A stretch of DNA of 64,000 nucleotides from Pseudidiomarina salinarum. Lineage in GTDB: Bacteria > Pseudomonadota > Gammaproteobacteria > Enterobacterales > Alteromonadaceae. Where the stretch lies: positions 274,859 through 338,858 of the forward strand of contig NZ_JPER01000004.1 of assembly GCF_000753715.1 (NCBI RefSeq). The letters run 5' to 3'. Of the stretch, positions 33,189 to 41,463 are shown piece by piece; position 1 is the first letter of the stretch, and each line of letters begins with the position of its first letter. Both the position numbers and the translations under genes were made by a program. Below the pieces are notes generated by a model that worked only from the letters and a program-made list of their open reading frames with translations, was not told where the DNA came from and did not search any database.

Positions 33189-34502
33189 ATGAACACACCT
33201 GAACTGCTTTCTCCTGCCGGTAGCCTGAAAGCCATGCGGCTGGCCTTCGCCTACGGTGCCGATGCTGTCTACGCCGGCCAGCCCCGTTACAGCCTGCGGG
33301 TGCGCAACAACGAATTCGATTTAGCCAACCTGGCTATTGGCATCGCCGAAGCGCACGCCGCCGGCAAAAAGTTTTATGTGGTGGTCAATATCGCCCCGCA
33401 TAATGCCAAGCTCACCCACTTCGTCAGAGACATGGAACCTGTCATCGCGTTACAGCCGGATGCGCTTATTGTGTCGGATCCGGGCATTGTCATGTTGTTG
33501 CGCCTGCACTATCCCCAGCAACCACTGCATTTGTCGGTACAGGCCAATACCGTGAACTGGGCCGCTGTGCAGTTCTGGCAGCAGCAGGGGATCGAGCGGG
33601 TTATCCTGTCGCGCGAGCTGGAAGTGCGGGAGATTGCTGAAATCCGGGCCCAATGCCCGGACATGGAGATCGAAGTGTTTGTGCATGGCGCGCTCTGTAT
33701 GGCTTATTCGGGTCGCTGCCTGCTGTCCGGCTACATCAATAAGCGGGATCCGAATCAGGGTGCCTGCACCAACTCCTGTCGCTGGCCTTATCAGGTGCAC
33801 GATGCCGAAGAAGATGACGTCGGGCAGTTCCGTCCTCACCCCACACCAAAATTGCTGGAAGAACCCATGCGACCCGGCGAGTTGATGCTGATGGACGAAG
33901 ATATCCATGGCACCTACATTATGAATTCAAAGGATCTGCGGGGCATAGAGCATGTTGAGGCGCTCACCAGCATGGGTGTGCACTCACTGAAAATCGAAGG
34001 CCGCACCAAGTCGCCTTATTACGTGGCGCGCACTGCTCAGGTCTACCGACAGGCTATTGACGATGCTGCCGCTGGCCGGCCCTTTGATCCCCAGCTACTG
34101 ACTGATCTGGAGGGTATGGCCAACCGCGGCTTTACCGAAGGGTTTTTACGTCGCCATGTGCCGTCGGATCTGCAGAACTATCAGACCAGCCATAGCCAGG
34201 GCAATCAGCAACTGGTGGGTGAAGTGATTGGTATACAGGGTAAGCGCGCCCGCATCGAGGTAAAAAATGCCTTTAACCGGCATGATCAGCTACTGCTGAT
34301 GAAGCCATCCGGCAACCTGAACTTTACCTTGCAGAACTTGACCGACAAAGATGGCCAGGCCATCGGCCGGGCGCCGGGCTCTGGCCACCAGGTGGTTATT
34401 GAGTTGCCGGAAACCCTGAGCGAAGCTGAGGCGGCACTGGCGATGCTGATCAAGATTCATGTTGCGCCAGCCCCGGCTATCACCATTAAGGACGTCAGCT
34501 GA
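33189..34502 (+). CDS. trhP: tRNA 5-hydroxyuridine synthesis protein TrhP (YegQ, U32 family)
   Basis: A 437-residue U32-family protein highly similar along its length to E. coli YegQ/TrhP, which hydroxylates wobble uridine 34 of certain tRNAs. Signature segments are PELLSPAGSLKAMRLAFAYG, YSLRVRNNEFDL, and the cysteine group ALCMAYSGRC with GACTNSCRWPY that binds iron-sulfur. SLKIEGRTKSPYYVARTAQ is family-typical, and the C-terminal RNA-binding-like region is present, which separates it from the shorter UbiU. The distal stop overlaps the ferredoxin start by 1 nt. Confidence 0.9.
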   Translation: MNTPELLSPAGSLKAMRLAFAYGADAVYAGQPRYSLRVRNNEFDLANLAIGIAEAHAAGKKFYVVVNIAPHNAKLTHFVRDMEPVIALQPDALIVSDPGIVMLLRLHYPQQPLHLSVQANTVNWAAVQFWQQQGIERVILSRELEVREIAEIRAQCPDMEIEVFVHGALCMAYSGRCLLSGYINKRDPNQGACTNSCRWPYQVHDAEEDDVGQFRPHPTPKLLEEPMRPGELMLMDEDIHGTYIMNSKDLRGIEHVEALTSMGVHSLKIEGRTKSPYYVARTAQVYRQAIDDAAAGRPFDPQLLTDLEGMANRGFTEGFLRRHVPSDLQNYQTSHSQGNQQLVGEVIGIQGKRARIEVKNAFNRHDQLLLMKPSGNLNFTLQNLTDKDGQAIGRAPGSGHQVVIELPETLSEAEAALAMLIKIHVAPAPAITIKDVS

Positions 34503-34702
34503 TGCCCGTGGTGATTGCCAGCGACTGCATTAACTGCGACATGTGTGTGCCTGAGTGCCCCAATGATGCCATTAGCATGGGCGCCGGACACTATGAGGTC
34601 GCCAGTGACCGCTGCACCGAATGTATCGGCTTTTATGCTGAGCCGGCCTGCATCAAGGTCTGCCCGATCGACTGTATGACGATGATACCTGCTGAAGACT
34701 AA
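34502..34702 (+). CDS. yfhL: 2x[4Fe-4S] ferredoxin, YfhL type
   Basis: A 66-residue ferredoxin with CINCDMCVPECP and, after a gap, CTECIGFYAEPACIKVCP, the long insertion in the second cluster motif being characteristic of the YfhL/Allochromatium-type ferredoxin. Start and trhP stop overlap (TGATG). The direct pairing with trhP suggests it donates electrons to the hydroxylase; I recall a link between YfhL-type ferredoxin and YegQ-dependent hydroxylation but cannot confirm it here. Confidence 0.9.
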   Translation: MPVVIASDCINCDMCVPECPNDAISMGAGHYEVASDRCTECIGFYAEPACIKVCPIDCMTMIPAED

Positions 34703-34707
34703 CCCCG

Positions 34708-35550
34708 TTAGCTATCTGCGGTTTGCTGGCAGACGGTTTTCAGCCAGGTCAGCGGTTCATGTTCGCCGCGACTGCGCGGGTAGGCCAGCCCGATAGTACG
34801 CTGCAGGCTGAAGCCGTTAACGGGGCGTAATTGCACATCCTGACGTTGCCGCAGGCTCTCAAATTCCGGCACCAGGGCACAGCCAACGCCGGCCGATACC
34901 AGCCCCAGCGCGTATTCGATGGTGTGGATATCCGCCCGGATATCAGGCTGAATACCATGCCGGATGAGTTCCGGATAGAACTGGCTCCAGGCTTCACAAG
35001 GGGTGCGTTTGATCAGGGCCAGGCGATCAAAGTCGGCGACGCTGATCTGTTCTTTGAGTGCCAGTGGATGGCCAGTTGGCAGCGCCAGCTGAAAATTATC
35101 CGTCCAGATTGGCAGGAACTGCTCGCCGGCCTTGAGCAATTTCGGCGTGATAATACGGGCATCGGCGGCGTCTTCGGGTTCAACCAGATGCAACTCGAGG
35201 CCTTCAACACCGGTACTGAAGTCACGCAGTAACTGGCTCATCCGTTCGACGCCGAGGGCCCGGATCAACCCCAGCCGGAACTGCACGCGCTTTACACTTT
35301 GGCCAAATGAGGCCTTTAATGACTGCATCTGGCTCAGCAGGCGTCCGGCATGACCGTATAAGCGGTCACCGTCATCCGTGGGCGTTACCCCACGCGACTG
35401 GCGCAAGAACAAGGTGGTGCCCAGCTCTTCTTCGAGTTGTTGCAGCGCTTTCGAGAGGCTGGGCTGAGCAACGGCGCAGGTACGCGCGGCGGCGCTGATA
35501 CTGCCTTGCTCATAGGTAGCGACAAAATAGGTGAGTTGACGTAAATCCAT
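34708..35550 (-). CDS. LysR-family transcriptional regulator
   Basis: A 280-residue regulator with an N-terminal winged helix (MDLRQLTYFVATYEQGSISA and VAQPSLSKALQQLEEELG) and a periplasmic-binding-like effector domain. It faces gcdH across 109 nt that contain an AT-rich inverted repeat, the classic LysR arrangement for controlling the divergent operon. The effector is unknown; glutarate-type acids are plausible given the neighbour. It is convergent with the ferredoxin gene, 5 nt apart. Confidence 0.88.
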   Translation of the reverse strand: MDLRQLTYFVATYEQGSISAAARTCAVAQPSLSKALQQLEEELGTTLFLRQSRGVTPTDDGDRLYGHAGRLLSQMQSLKASFGQSVKRVQFRLGLIRALGVERMSQLLRDFSTGVEGLELHLVEPEDAADARIITPKLLKAGEQFLPIWTDNFQLALPTGHPLALKEQISVADFDRLALIKRTPCEAWSQFYPELIRHGIQPDIRADIHTIEYALGLVSAGVGCALVPEFESLRQRQDVQLRPVNGFSLQRTIGLAYPRSRGEHEPLTWLKTVCQQTADS

Positions 35551-35577
35551 AGTTTTAAACTATATCTAATCTAGTTT
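35549..35577. promoter_or_regulatory. LysR-type operator upstream of the gcdH operon
   Basis: ATAGTTTTAAACTAT (35549-35563) is a perfect palindrome overlapping the regulator start codon, and AAACTA-N9-TAGTTT (35557-35577) is a second inverted repeat sharing one arm. The second has the T-N11-A style of LysR sites. Binding is inferred from position and symmetry. Confidence 0.55.
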
Positions 35578-35659
35578 TTATATTATTTAACTTTACGCAA
35601 TTTCAGAGTAGTCTGCTACTCATAAAGTAACCAATGACCATTACTAACGAGGCTTTTCC

Positions 35660-36838
35660 ATGGCACGTCCTTCATTTGACTGGCAAGACCCATTCCTGTT
35701 CAGCAACATGCTTACCGAAGAAGAGCGGATGATTCGCGACACCGCCCACCAGTATTGTCAGGAAAAGCTCATGCCGCGGGTGCTGATGGCAAACCGTGAA
35801 GAGCGCTTTGACCGGGAAATTATGACCGAACTCGGTGCGCTTGGTCTGTTAGGCGCAACACTGCCGGAAAAATACGGCTGTGCCGAAGTCAATTATGTGT
35901 GTTACGGCCTGGTGGCGCGCGAAGTCGAGCGCGTTGACAGCGGTTATCGCAGCGCCATGAGCGTGCAGTCCTCGCTGGTGATGCACCCAATCTATGAATA
36001 TGGCAGCGAAGAGCAACGGCAGAAGTACCTGCCCAAACTGGCCACCGGCGAGTGGGTTGGCTGCTTTGGCCTGACTGAGCCCGACGCTGGCTCGGATCCC
36101 GGTTCGATGCGCACCACCGCGCGCAAAATCGACGGCGGTTACGTGCTTAAAGGCAATAAGATGTGGATCACCAACTCGCCCATCGCCGATGTGTTTGTAG
36201 TATGGGGCAAGCTGGATGGCGAGATCCGCGGCTTCATTCTGGACAAAGGCATGAAAGGTCTGTCGGCGCCGAAAATTGAAGGCAAATTCTCGTTGCGCGC
36301 ATCGGTGACCGGCGAAATCGTCATGGACAATGTCGAAGTGCCTGAATCTGCGTTACTGCCGAATGTCAGCGGCTTAAAGGGGCCTTTCGGCTGTCTCAAT
36401 AAAGCCCGTTACGGCATTGCCTGGGGTTCACTGGGCGCGGCGGAGTTCTGTTGGCACGCGGCGCGCCAGTACACCCTGGATCGCGAGCAGTTCAACCGCC
36501 CGCTGGCCGCCAACCAGCTGATCCAGAAAAAGCTTGCTGATATGCAGACCGAGATCACTATCAGCCTGCTCAGTTGCCTGCAGGCCGGACGCCTGATGGA
36601 CAGCGGCGAGTTAGCGCCGGAGACTATTTCACTTATTAAGCGTAACTCCTGTGGCAAGGCGCTCGATATTGCCCGCGTCGCCCGCGATATGCACGGCGGC
36701 AACGGTATCGCCGATGAGTACCACGTGATTCGTCATGTCATGAACCTCGAGGCGGTCAATACCTATGAGGGAACACATGATGTGCACGCGTTAATTCTGG
36801 GGCGCGCCCAAACCGGCCTGCAAGCATTCAGCATCTGA
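35660..36838 (+). CDS. gcdH: Glutaryl-CoA dehydrogenase-type acyl-CoA dehydrogenase
   Basis: A 392-residue FAD enzyme that oxidatively decarboxylates glutaryl-CoA to crotonyl-CoA. The N-terminus FDWQDPFLF, the FAD/substrate loop [17 protein letters not shown], and the C-terminal [20 protein letters not shown] with the catalytic glutamate are characteristic of GcdH rather than other acyl-CoA dehydrogenases. GAGG lies 8 nt before the ATG. It is the first gene of an operon with an E1 fusion 18 nt downstream, not with the CoA-transferase usual for gcdH in pseudomonads. Confidence 0.9.
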   Translation: MARPSFDWQDPFLFSNMLTEEERMIRDTAHQYCQEKLMPRVLMANREERFDREIMTELGALGLLGATLPEKYGCAEVNYVCYGLVAREVERVDSGYRSAMSVQSSLVMHPIYEYGSEEQRQKYLPKLATGEWVGCFGLTEPDAGSDPGSMRTTARKIDGGYVLKGNKMWITNSPIADVFVVWGKLDGEIRGFILDKGMKGLSAPKIEGKFSLRASVTGEIVMDNVEVPESALLPNVSGLKGPFGCLNKARYGIAWGSLGAAEFCWHAARQYTLDREQFNRPLAANQLIQKKLADMQTEITISLLSCLQAGRLMDSGELAPETISLIKRNSCGKALDIARVARDMHGGNGIADEYHVIRHVMNLEAVNTYEGTHDVHALILGRAQTGLQAFSI

Positions 36839-36856
36839 TCAGCTAAGGAATTCGAT

Positions 36857-39055
36857 ATGGCAGCGTCCATGCATCCCTGGCTGACGGAGTTTGTGCAGCG
36901 TCTGCAACAGCAGAATCTGCCACAGGCCCATGCCGCCGGAGCCGTACTCACAGATAGTGAGCTCTTTGAGCTGTTTGAATCGCAGTTAGCCAGCCGCCTG
37001 CTGGATCTGCAGTCGCGACTGATGCAGGCCGCCGGCCAGAGCTTTTATACCATCGGCAGCGCCGGCCACGAAGGCAATGCCGCTGTCGCCAAAGCACTGC
37101 GGGTAACCGACCCGGCCTTCCTGCACTACCGCAGCGGCGCTTTCTTCATTCAGCGCGCGAAACAACTGCCGGGTACCACGCCACTTTATGACATGCTGCT
37201 AAGTTTTGCGGCTTCCAGCGATGACCCGATCTCCGGAGGCCGGCATAAAGTGCTCGGTAGCCTGGCACTGAATGTGCCGCCGCAAACCAGCACCATTGCC
37301 TCACATATTCCCAAAGCCATGGGTACCGCCTTTGCCATTGGCTTGTCCCAGCGGCTTGAGCATCAGGGCCGCTGGCCGCGCGACGCCATCGCCATGTGTA
37401 GCTTCGGCGATGCGTCGGCGAACCATTCCACCGCGCTGGGGGCCATTAACTCGGCCAGCTGGGCGGCCTATCAGCAGATTCCTATGCCGCTGCTACTAGT
37501 CTGTGAAGACAATGGCCTGGGTATCTCAACCCATACGCCTAACGGCTGGATCCAGCAACAACTGAGCCAGCGGCCGGCACTCAAGTATTTCCGCGCCGAT
37601 GGCAGCAACCTCGCTGAAACCTATCTGGTGGCCCGTGAAGCTGCCGATTACGTGCGCCATAAACGTAAGCCGGCGGTGCTGCATTTGCGCACCGTGCGGC
37701 TATTTGGCCACGCCGGTGCCGATGCCGAAAGCGCCTATCGCAGCAAGCAGGAAATCGCCCGTGATGCCGAACGCGACCCGCTTCTGCACAGCGCTGCGGC
37801 CCTCATTAGCCGGGGTTTATTTGACCATGAACAACTTGCTGACTATGTCGTTCAGCAACAACAACGCATCGCCCGCGTCGCACAGCAGGCCAGTCAGCAA
37901 CCCAAGCTGGAGTCCGCTGCAGCTATCATGAAGGCGATAGTGCCGCCGACGCGCCAGCTGCCCTTGCCAGAGCTGCCCGGTGCCGAGCAGCGCCGTACCC
38001 TGTTCAACTTCGATAAACATAATCTTGGCAAGCGCCAGCACCTGGCGAAGTTGATCAACTGGGCCTTACATGACCTGATGGCTCAGCACCGCAGCCTGGT
38101 GCTCTGTGGCGAAGACATCGCCAAAAAGGGTGGCGTGTATCATGTCACCCAGCATCTGATGGAGGCCTTCGGCCCCAACCGGGTACTGAATACGGTACTC
38201 GACGAACAAAGCATTCTGGGCCTGGCCATAGGGATGGCGCAGCAAGGCTTTATTGCCATGCCGGAGATCCAGTTCCTGGCCTATGTGCATAACGCTGAGG
38301 ATCAGATCCGCGGCGAAGCCGCCACCCTGTCGTTTTTCTCCAATGGTCAGTACAGCAACCCGATGGTGATCCGCATCGCAGGTCTGGCTTACCAGAAAGG
38401 CTTCGGTGGCCACTTCCACAACGACAACTCCTTTGCGGTGTTCCGGGACATCCCCGGGATTATCCTGCTGTGCCCCTCTAACGGCCATGACGGCGCTTTG
38501 TTGATGCGTCAGGCCACTGAGCTGGCTGCCCGCGAGCAGCGCGTGGTGGTGATGCTGGAGCCGATTGCGCTGTACATGACCCGTGACCTGCACAAAGAAG
38601 GCGATGGCGGCTGGCTATGTGATTATCCGGATCCGGATCAGCCCTTACCGGCCCTGGGCGAACCGGCGGTATTCGGTAGTGGCGATGAGCTGGCTATTAT
38701 TTCTTATGGTAATGGCTATTATCTGAGCCGTCAGGCGGAAGCAAAGCTCGCCGCTGCCGGCCATAAGATTCGCGTACTCGACTTACGCTGTCTGGTACCG
38801 CTACACACCGACAAGATCATCGCGGCGCTGGGCAACTGTAAAAAGGTACTGATTGTGGATGAATGCCGGCGTCGCGGCAGCCTCAGTGAAGAGTTATTCA
38901 CAGCCCTGCACGAAACCCGTCCGGGCCACTATCAGGTCAGCCGTCTCAACGCTGAGGACAGCTTTATTCCGCTTGGCAAAGCGGCTTATGCCGTGTTGCC
39001 GTCGGTGGATCAGATCCAGGCACAGGCAGAACAACTGCTGGGGGCGCACTCATGA
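36857..39055 (+). CDS. Fused alpha-beta E1 component of a 2-oxoacid dehydrogenase
   Basis: A 732-residue protein joining E1 alpha (about residues 30-370) and E1 beta (about 385-732). The alpha half has HYRSGAFFIQRAK, GSLALNVPPQTSTIASHIPK and the thiamine diphosphate site SFGDASANHSTALGAINSA; the beta half has GEDIAKKGGVYHVTQHL and the core KGFGGHFHNDNSFAVFRDIPG. Such E1s decarboxylate branched or linear 2-oxoacids and normally hand the acyl group to a lipoyl E2. No E2 or E3 gene is in this window. It overlaps the downstream acyltransferase gene by 4 nt. Substrate is unknown; the operon partner suggests an acyl-CoA or acyl-ACP product. Confidence 0.88.
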   Translation: MAASMHPWLTEFVQRLQQQNLPQAHAAGAVLTDSELFELFESQLASRLLDLQSRLMQAAGQSFYTIGSAGHEGNAAVAKALRVTDPAFLHYRSGAFFIQRAKQLPGTTPLYDMLLSFAASSDDPISGGRHKVLGSLALNVPPQTSTIASHIPKAMGTAFAIGLSQRLEHQGRWPRDAIAMCSFGDASANHSTALGAINSASWAAYQQIPMPLLLVCEDNGLGISTHTPNGWIQQQLSQRPALKYFRADGSNLAETYLVAREAADYVRHKRKPAVLHLRTVRLFGHAGADAESAYRSKQEIARDAERDPLLHSAAALISRGLFDHEQLADYVVQQQQRIARVAQQASQQPKLESAAAIMKAIVPPTRQLPLPELPGAEQRRTLFNFDKHNLGKRQHLAKLINWALHDLMAQHRSLVLCGEDIAKKGGVYHVTQHLMEAFGPNRVLNTVLDEQSILGLAIGMAQQGFIAMPEIQFLAYVHNAEDQIRGEAATLSFFSNGQYSNPMVIRIAGLAYQKGFGGHFHNDNSFAVFRDIPGIILLCPSNGHDGALLMRQATELAAREQRVVVMLEPIALYMTRDLHKEGDGGWLCDYPDPDQPLPALGEPAVFGSGDELAIISYGNGYYLSRQAEAKLAAAGHKIRVLDLRCLVPLHTDKIIAALGNCKKVLIVDECRRRGSLSEELFTALHETRPGHYQVSRLNAEDSFIPLGKAAYAVLPSVDQIQAQAEQLLGAHS

Positions 39056-40110
39056 AAAAAACCGCATTAGTCGTCTGCCCGGGGCGTGGCACCTACAATA
39101 AGCCGGAACTCGGCTCAATTTCGTCGAAAATCGCCGAAGATGGGGCAAAAGTTCGCGATATTATCCATCAAATCGACGCTGTTCGTGCTGAACTGGACTG
39201 CCCCACGGTAACTGAACTTGATCAGATGGACCTTTACAAGAGTCGTGTCCATCAAAGCCCCGACAATGCTGCCGCACTGATTTATGCGGCCGGCTACACC
39301 GACTTTCTGGCGATCAACCGGGATGAATACGACGTTGTTGCCATTACCGGTAACTCGATGGGCTGGTATACCGCTATGGCTTGCGCGGGCTGTTGGTCCG
39401 TCGACACCAGTACCCGCCTGGTCACCAATATGGCGCAACTGACCGCCGGCGGCGCAGGCGCGCAATTTATCTATCCGCTGGTTGATGGCAACTGGCAACC
39501 CAGCGCCGAATACCGTGCCCGCGTTGCTGAGCAGCTGGCTGCCCATCAGGGCGACCTGATGATGTCGATTAATTATGGGGGCTATGCCGTACTGGCCGGC
39601 ACCACCGCCGCCTGCGAAGCCGCCATTGCCGCATTACCCATGGTTGATGAGCGCTTTCCGCTGCTGTTACCCGGTCATGCCGCCTTCCATACGTCGTTGA
39701 TGAGTGAGGCCTCGGAGGCGGCGCTGGAGCGCTGGCCGCCGGTGTTGTTTAAAGCGCCGCATACACCGCTGGTCGATGGCCGCGGCCACTGCTGGTCAGG
39801 TCATATCGCATCGGCAGAAGCGCTGCATGGCTACACGCTGGGACATCAGGTAACGCAAACCTACGACTTTACCCGCGCCATTCAGGTGGCAGTGAAGGAG
39901 TATGCGCCCGACCATATTATTCTGCTCGGCCCGGGCAGCGGTCTGGGTGGTGCGGTGGCGCAGGCATTGATTCAGTGCAACTGGCAGGGGCTGGACAGCA
40001 AAGAAAGCTTTAGCGCACGGCAGCAACGACCACACCCTTATGTGCTGAGCATGGGCCTGCCGGAGCAGCGGGCGCTGGTGACTGGTCATGGCTCTGAGAA
40101 CAATAAATGA
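39052..40110 (+). CDS. FabD-like acyl (malonyl) transferase, divergent
   Basis: A 352-residue protein of the FabD/acyltransferase fold. The nucleophile elbow is GNSMGW with serine 102, where typical FabD has GHSLGE, so the residue beside the serine is changed. The catalytic histidine is probably in LPGHAAFHTSLM near 209-213. HIILLGPGSGLGG closes the domain. It is longer than FabD (about 310) and acyl donor and acceptor are unknown. Translationally coupled at both ends: 4-nt overlap with the E1 fusion and 4-nt overlap with the diacylglycerol kinase gene. Confidence 0.8.
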   Translation: MKKTALVVCPGRGTYNKPELGSISSKIAEDGAKVRDIIHQIDAVRAELDCPTVTELDQMDLYKSRVHQSPDNAAALIYAAGYTDFLAINRDEYDVVAITGNSMGWYTAMACAGCWSVDTSTRLVTNMAQLTAGGAGAQFIYPLVDGNWQPSAEYRARVAEQLAAHQGDLMMSINYGGYAVLAGTTAACEAAIAALPMVDERFPLLLPGHAAFHTSLMSEASEAALERWPPVLFKAPHTPLVDGRGHCWSGHIASAEALHGYTLGHQVTQTYDFTRAIQVAVKEYAPDHIILLGPGSGLGGAVAQALIQCNWQGLDSKESFSARQQRPHPYVLSMGLPEQRALVTGHGSENNK

Positions 40111-40490
40111 AACCTAAACAACAAGGCCTGATGCGGATTGTCGGTGCTGCGGTAAATTCAGCACGCGGCATGCGCGCCGCCTGGCAGTCCGAAGCCGCCG
40201 TGCGACAAGATGTATTGTTGCTGGTGGTGTTGCTGCCGCTGGCTATTCTCGCCCCGGTTTCACCGGTTGAACGGGCATTGATGATTTTCAGCCTGCTCCT
40301 GCTGCTCATCGTCGAGTTGATTAATTCAGCGATTGAAGCGGCCATTGACCGCATTGGCGCCGAACTTCACGAGCTCAGCGGCAAAGCCAAAGATATTGCC
40401 TCTGCCGCTGTCACCTTCGCGCTCATTAATATCGCCGTCACCTGGCTGATTATTCTCTGGCCCTGGTTCGACAAACTACTTACCAGCTAA
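40107..40490 (+). CDS. dgkA: Diacylglycerol kinase DgkA
   Basis: A 127-residue three-helix membrane kinase that phosphorylates diacylglycerol in phospholipid recycling. The signature VELINSAIEAAIDRIG and AKDIASAAV contains the catalytic glutamate and metal-binding residues. It sits at the end of the gcdH-E1-acyltransferase operon with a 4-nt start overlap, an unusual place for dgkA. It converges on the propeller gene, overlapping by 4 nt. Confidence 0.92.
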   Translation: MKPKQQGLMRIVGAAVNSARGMRAAWQSEAAVRQDVLLLVVLLPLAILAPVSPVERALMIFSLLLLLIVELINSAIEAAIDRIGAELHELSGKAKDIASAAVTFALINIAVTWLIILWPWFDKLLTS

Positions 40491-41452
40491 TAGCTAATTA
40501 CCGCCTGACCTATGGTATTGGCGTCAGTGCCAAACCAGATACTGCCTGTATCGTCGTGGAACACCATATGGCGGATGGTTCCACCACCGCTGGGCACATC
40601 GGCGGGCGTGGTAAAGGTTTCGGTTTCCGTGTTGAAGCCGACAATGCGATTCGGTTGCAGGCCGGTTTCGGCAAACCAGACATAGCCATTATCGTCGGAC
40701 GCCATCCCATAAGGATAGGACTGACTACCGCCCGGCATCTGCCATTCATCAACCGCGCCGGTATCCGGATTATAACGACCCAGATAGCCGCCTACGTAAT
40801 CGACATACCAGATCAGATTGTCGCCGGTAGTAGCGATGCGTCGCGGCCGGTTATTGTTTTCACGGGGTAGCTCAATTTCTTTCAGCTCGCCCTGCTCGTT
40901 CACCGTGATCAACTTGTTGCTGTTAAACAGCGTAGCCCAAGGCTTGTCGTCCACCACGATTAAGCCGTACGGGCGGGCATTTTTTGTGGGCACGTCATGC
41001 AAGGTAATTTCTTTGGTTTCAGCATCAAAAAAACCAATTTTATTGGCACCCTGCGCCGTGAACCAGATGTCGCCATCGCTGGTAAAGGCCTGGGTATGCA
41101 CATCACGGCGGCCGTCGCCCGGCAGTTCGTACTGCGTGATGCTGTGATCCTCATGGTCAATTTTCCCTATGTGGGCGGCTTTATTCCCGGCGTACCAGGC
41201 ACCGCGCTCATCCACGATAATATTGTGCGGCCCGGCACCATCGGGTAGGTCAATGCGCTCAAACTCGCCGGTCTGCGGATTCAGAATAGCCGCGTAGTCG
41301 GCCTTCTGGCCCACAAACCAGACTTCCTCGTTGCTTACCACATAAGGATCGCGCGGCCGGCTGTCGGGCCAGGGAACTTGCCACTCGTTGATGTCAACAG
41401 TGGCGGGTGCCGCTTCACCGCTTAACATCAATGCAAAAGCTAAACTAATCAT
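40487..41452 (-). CDS. Exported beta-propeller protein, virginiamycin B lyase-like
   Basis: A 321-residue protein with a short signal-like N-terminus (MISLAFALMLSGEAAPA) and repeated blades such as NEEVWFVGQKADYAAIL, DGDIWFTAQGANKIGFF and NGYVWFAETGLQPNRIVGF. The spacing and the pattern W-F-x-x-x-x-x-K/R-I-G match the streptogramin-lyase (Vgb) propeller family, but many relatives are not lyases and enzymatic activity should not be assumed. The ATG at 41452 follows AAGGAG. It begins 11 nt after the upstream channel gene stops, so the two are likely cotranscribed. Confidence 0.82.
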   Translation of the reverse strand: MISLAFALMLSGEAAPATVDINEWQVPWPDSRPRDPYVVSNEEVWFVGQKADYAAILNPQTGEFERIDLPDGAGPHNIIVDERGAWYAGNKAAHIGKIDHEDHSITQYELPGDGRRDVHTQAFTSDGDIWFTAQGANKIGFFDAETKEITLHDVPTKNARPYGLIVVDDKPWATLFNSNKLITVNEQGELKEIELPRENNNRPRRIATTGDNLIWYVDYVGGYLGRYNPDTGAVDEWQMPGGSQSYPYGMASDDNGYVWFAETGLQPNRIVGFNTETETFTTPADVPSGGGTIRHMVFHDDTGSIWFGTDANTIGQAVISY

Positions 41453-41463
41453 TGGTTTTCTCC

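Noticed and set aside
33189..34502. Annotating the U32 protein as a peptidase or collagenase
   Set aside because: Sequence similarity is to TrhP/YegQ with iron-sulfur cysteines; the peptidase label is historical.
40487..41452. Calling the propeller a streptogramin resistance lyase
   Set aside because: Only the propeller fold pattern is visible; the organism is Gram-negative and the gene is tied to a channel, so a resistance role is not supported.
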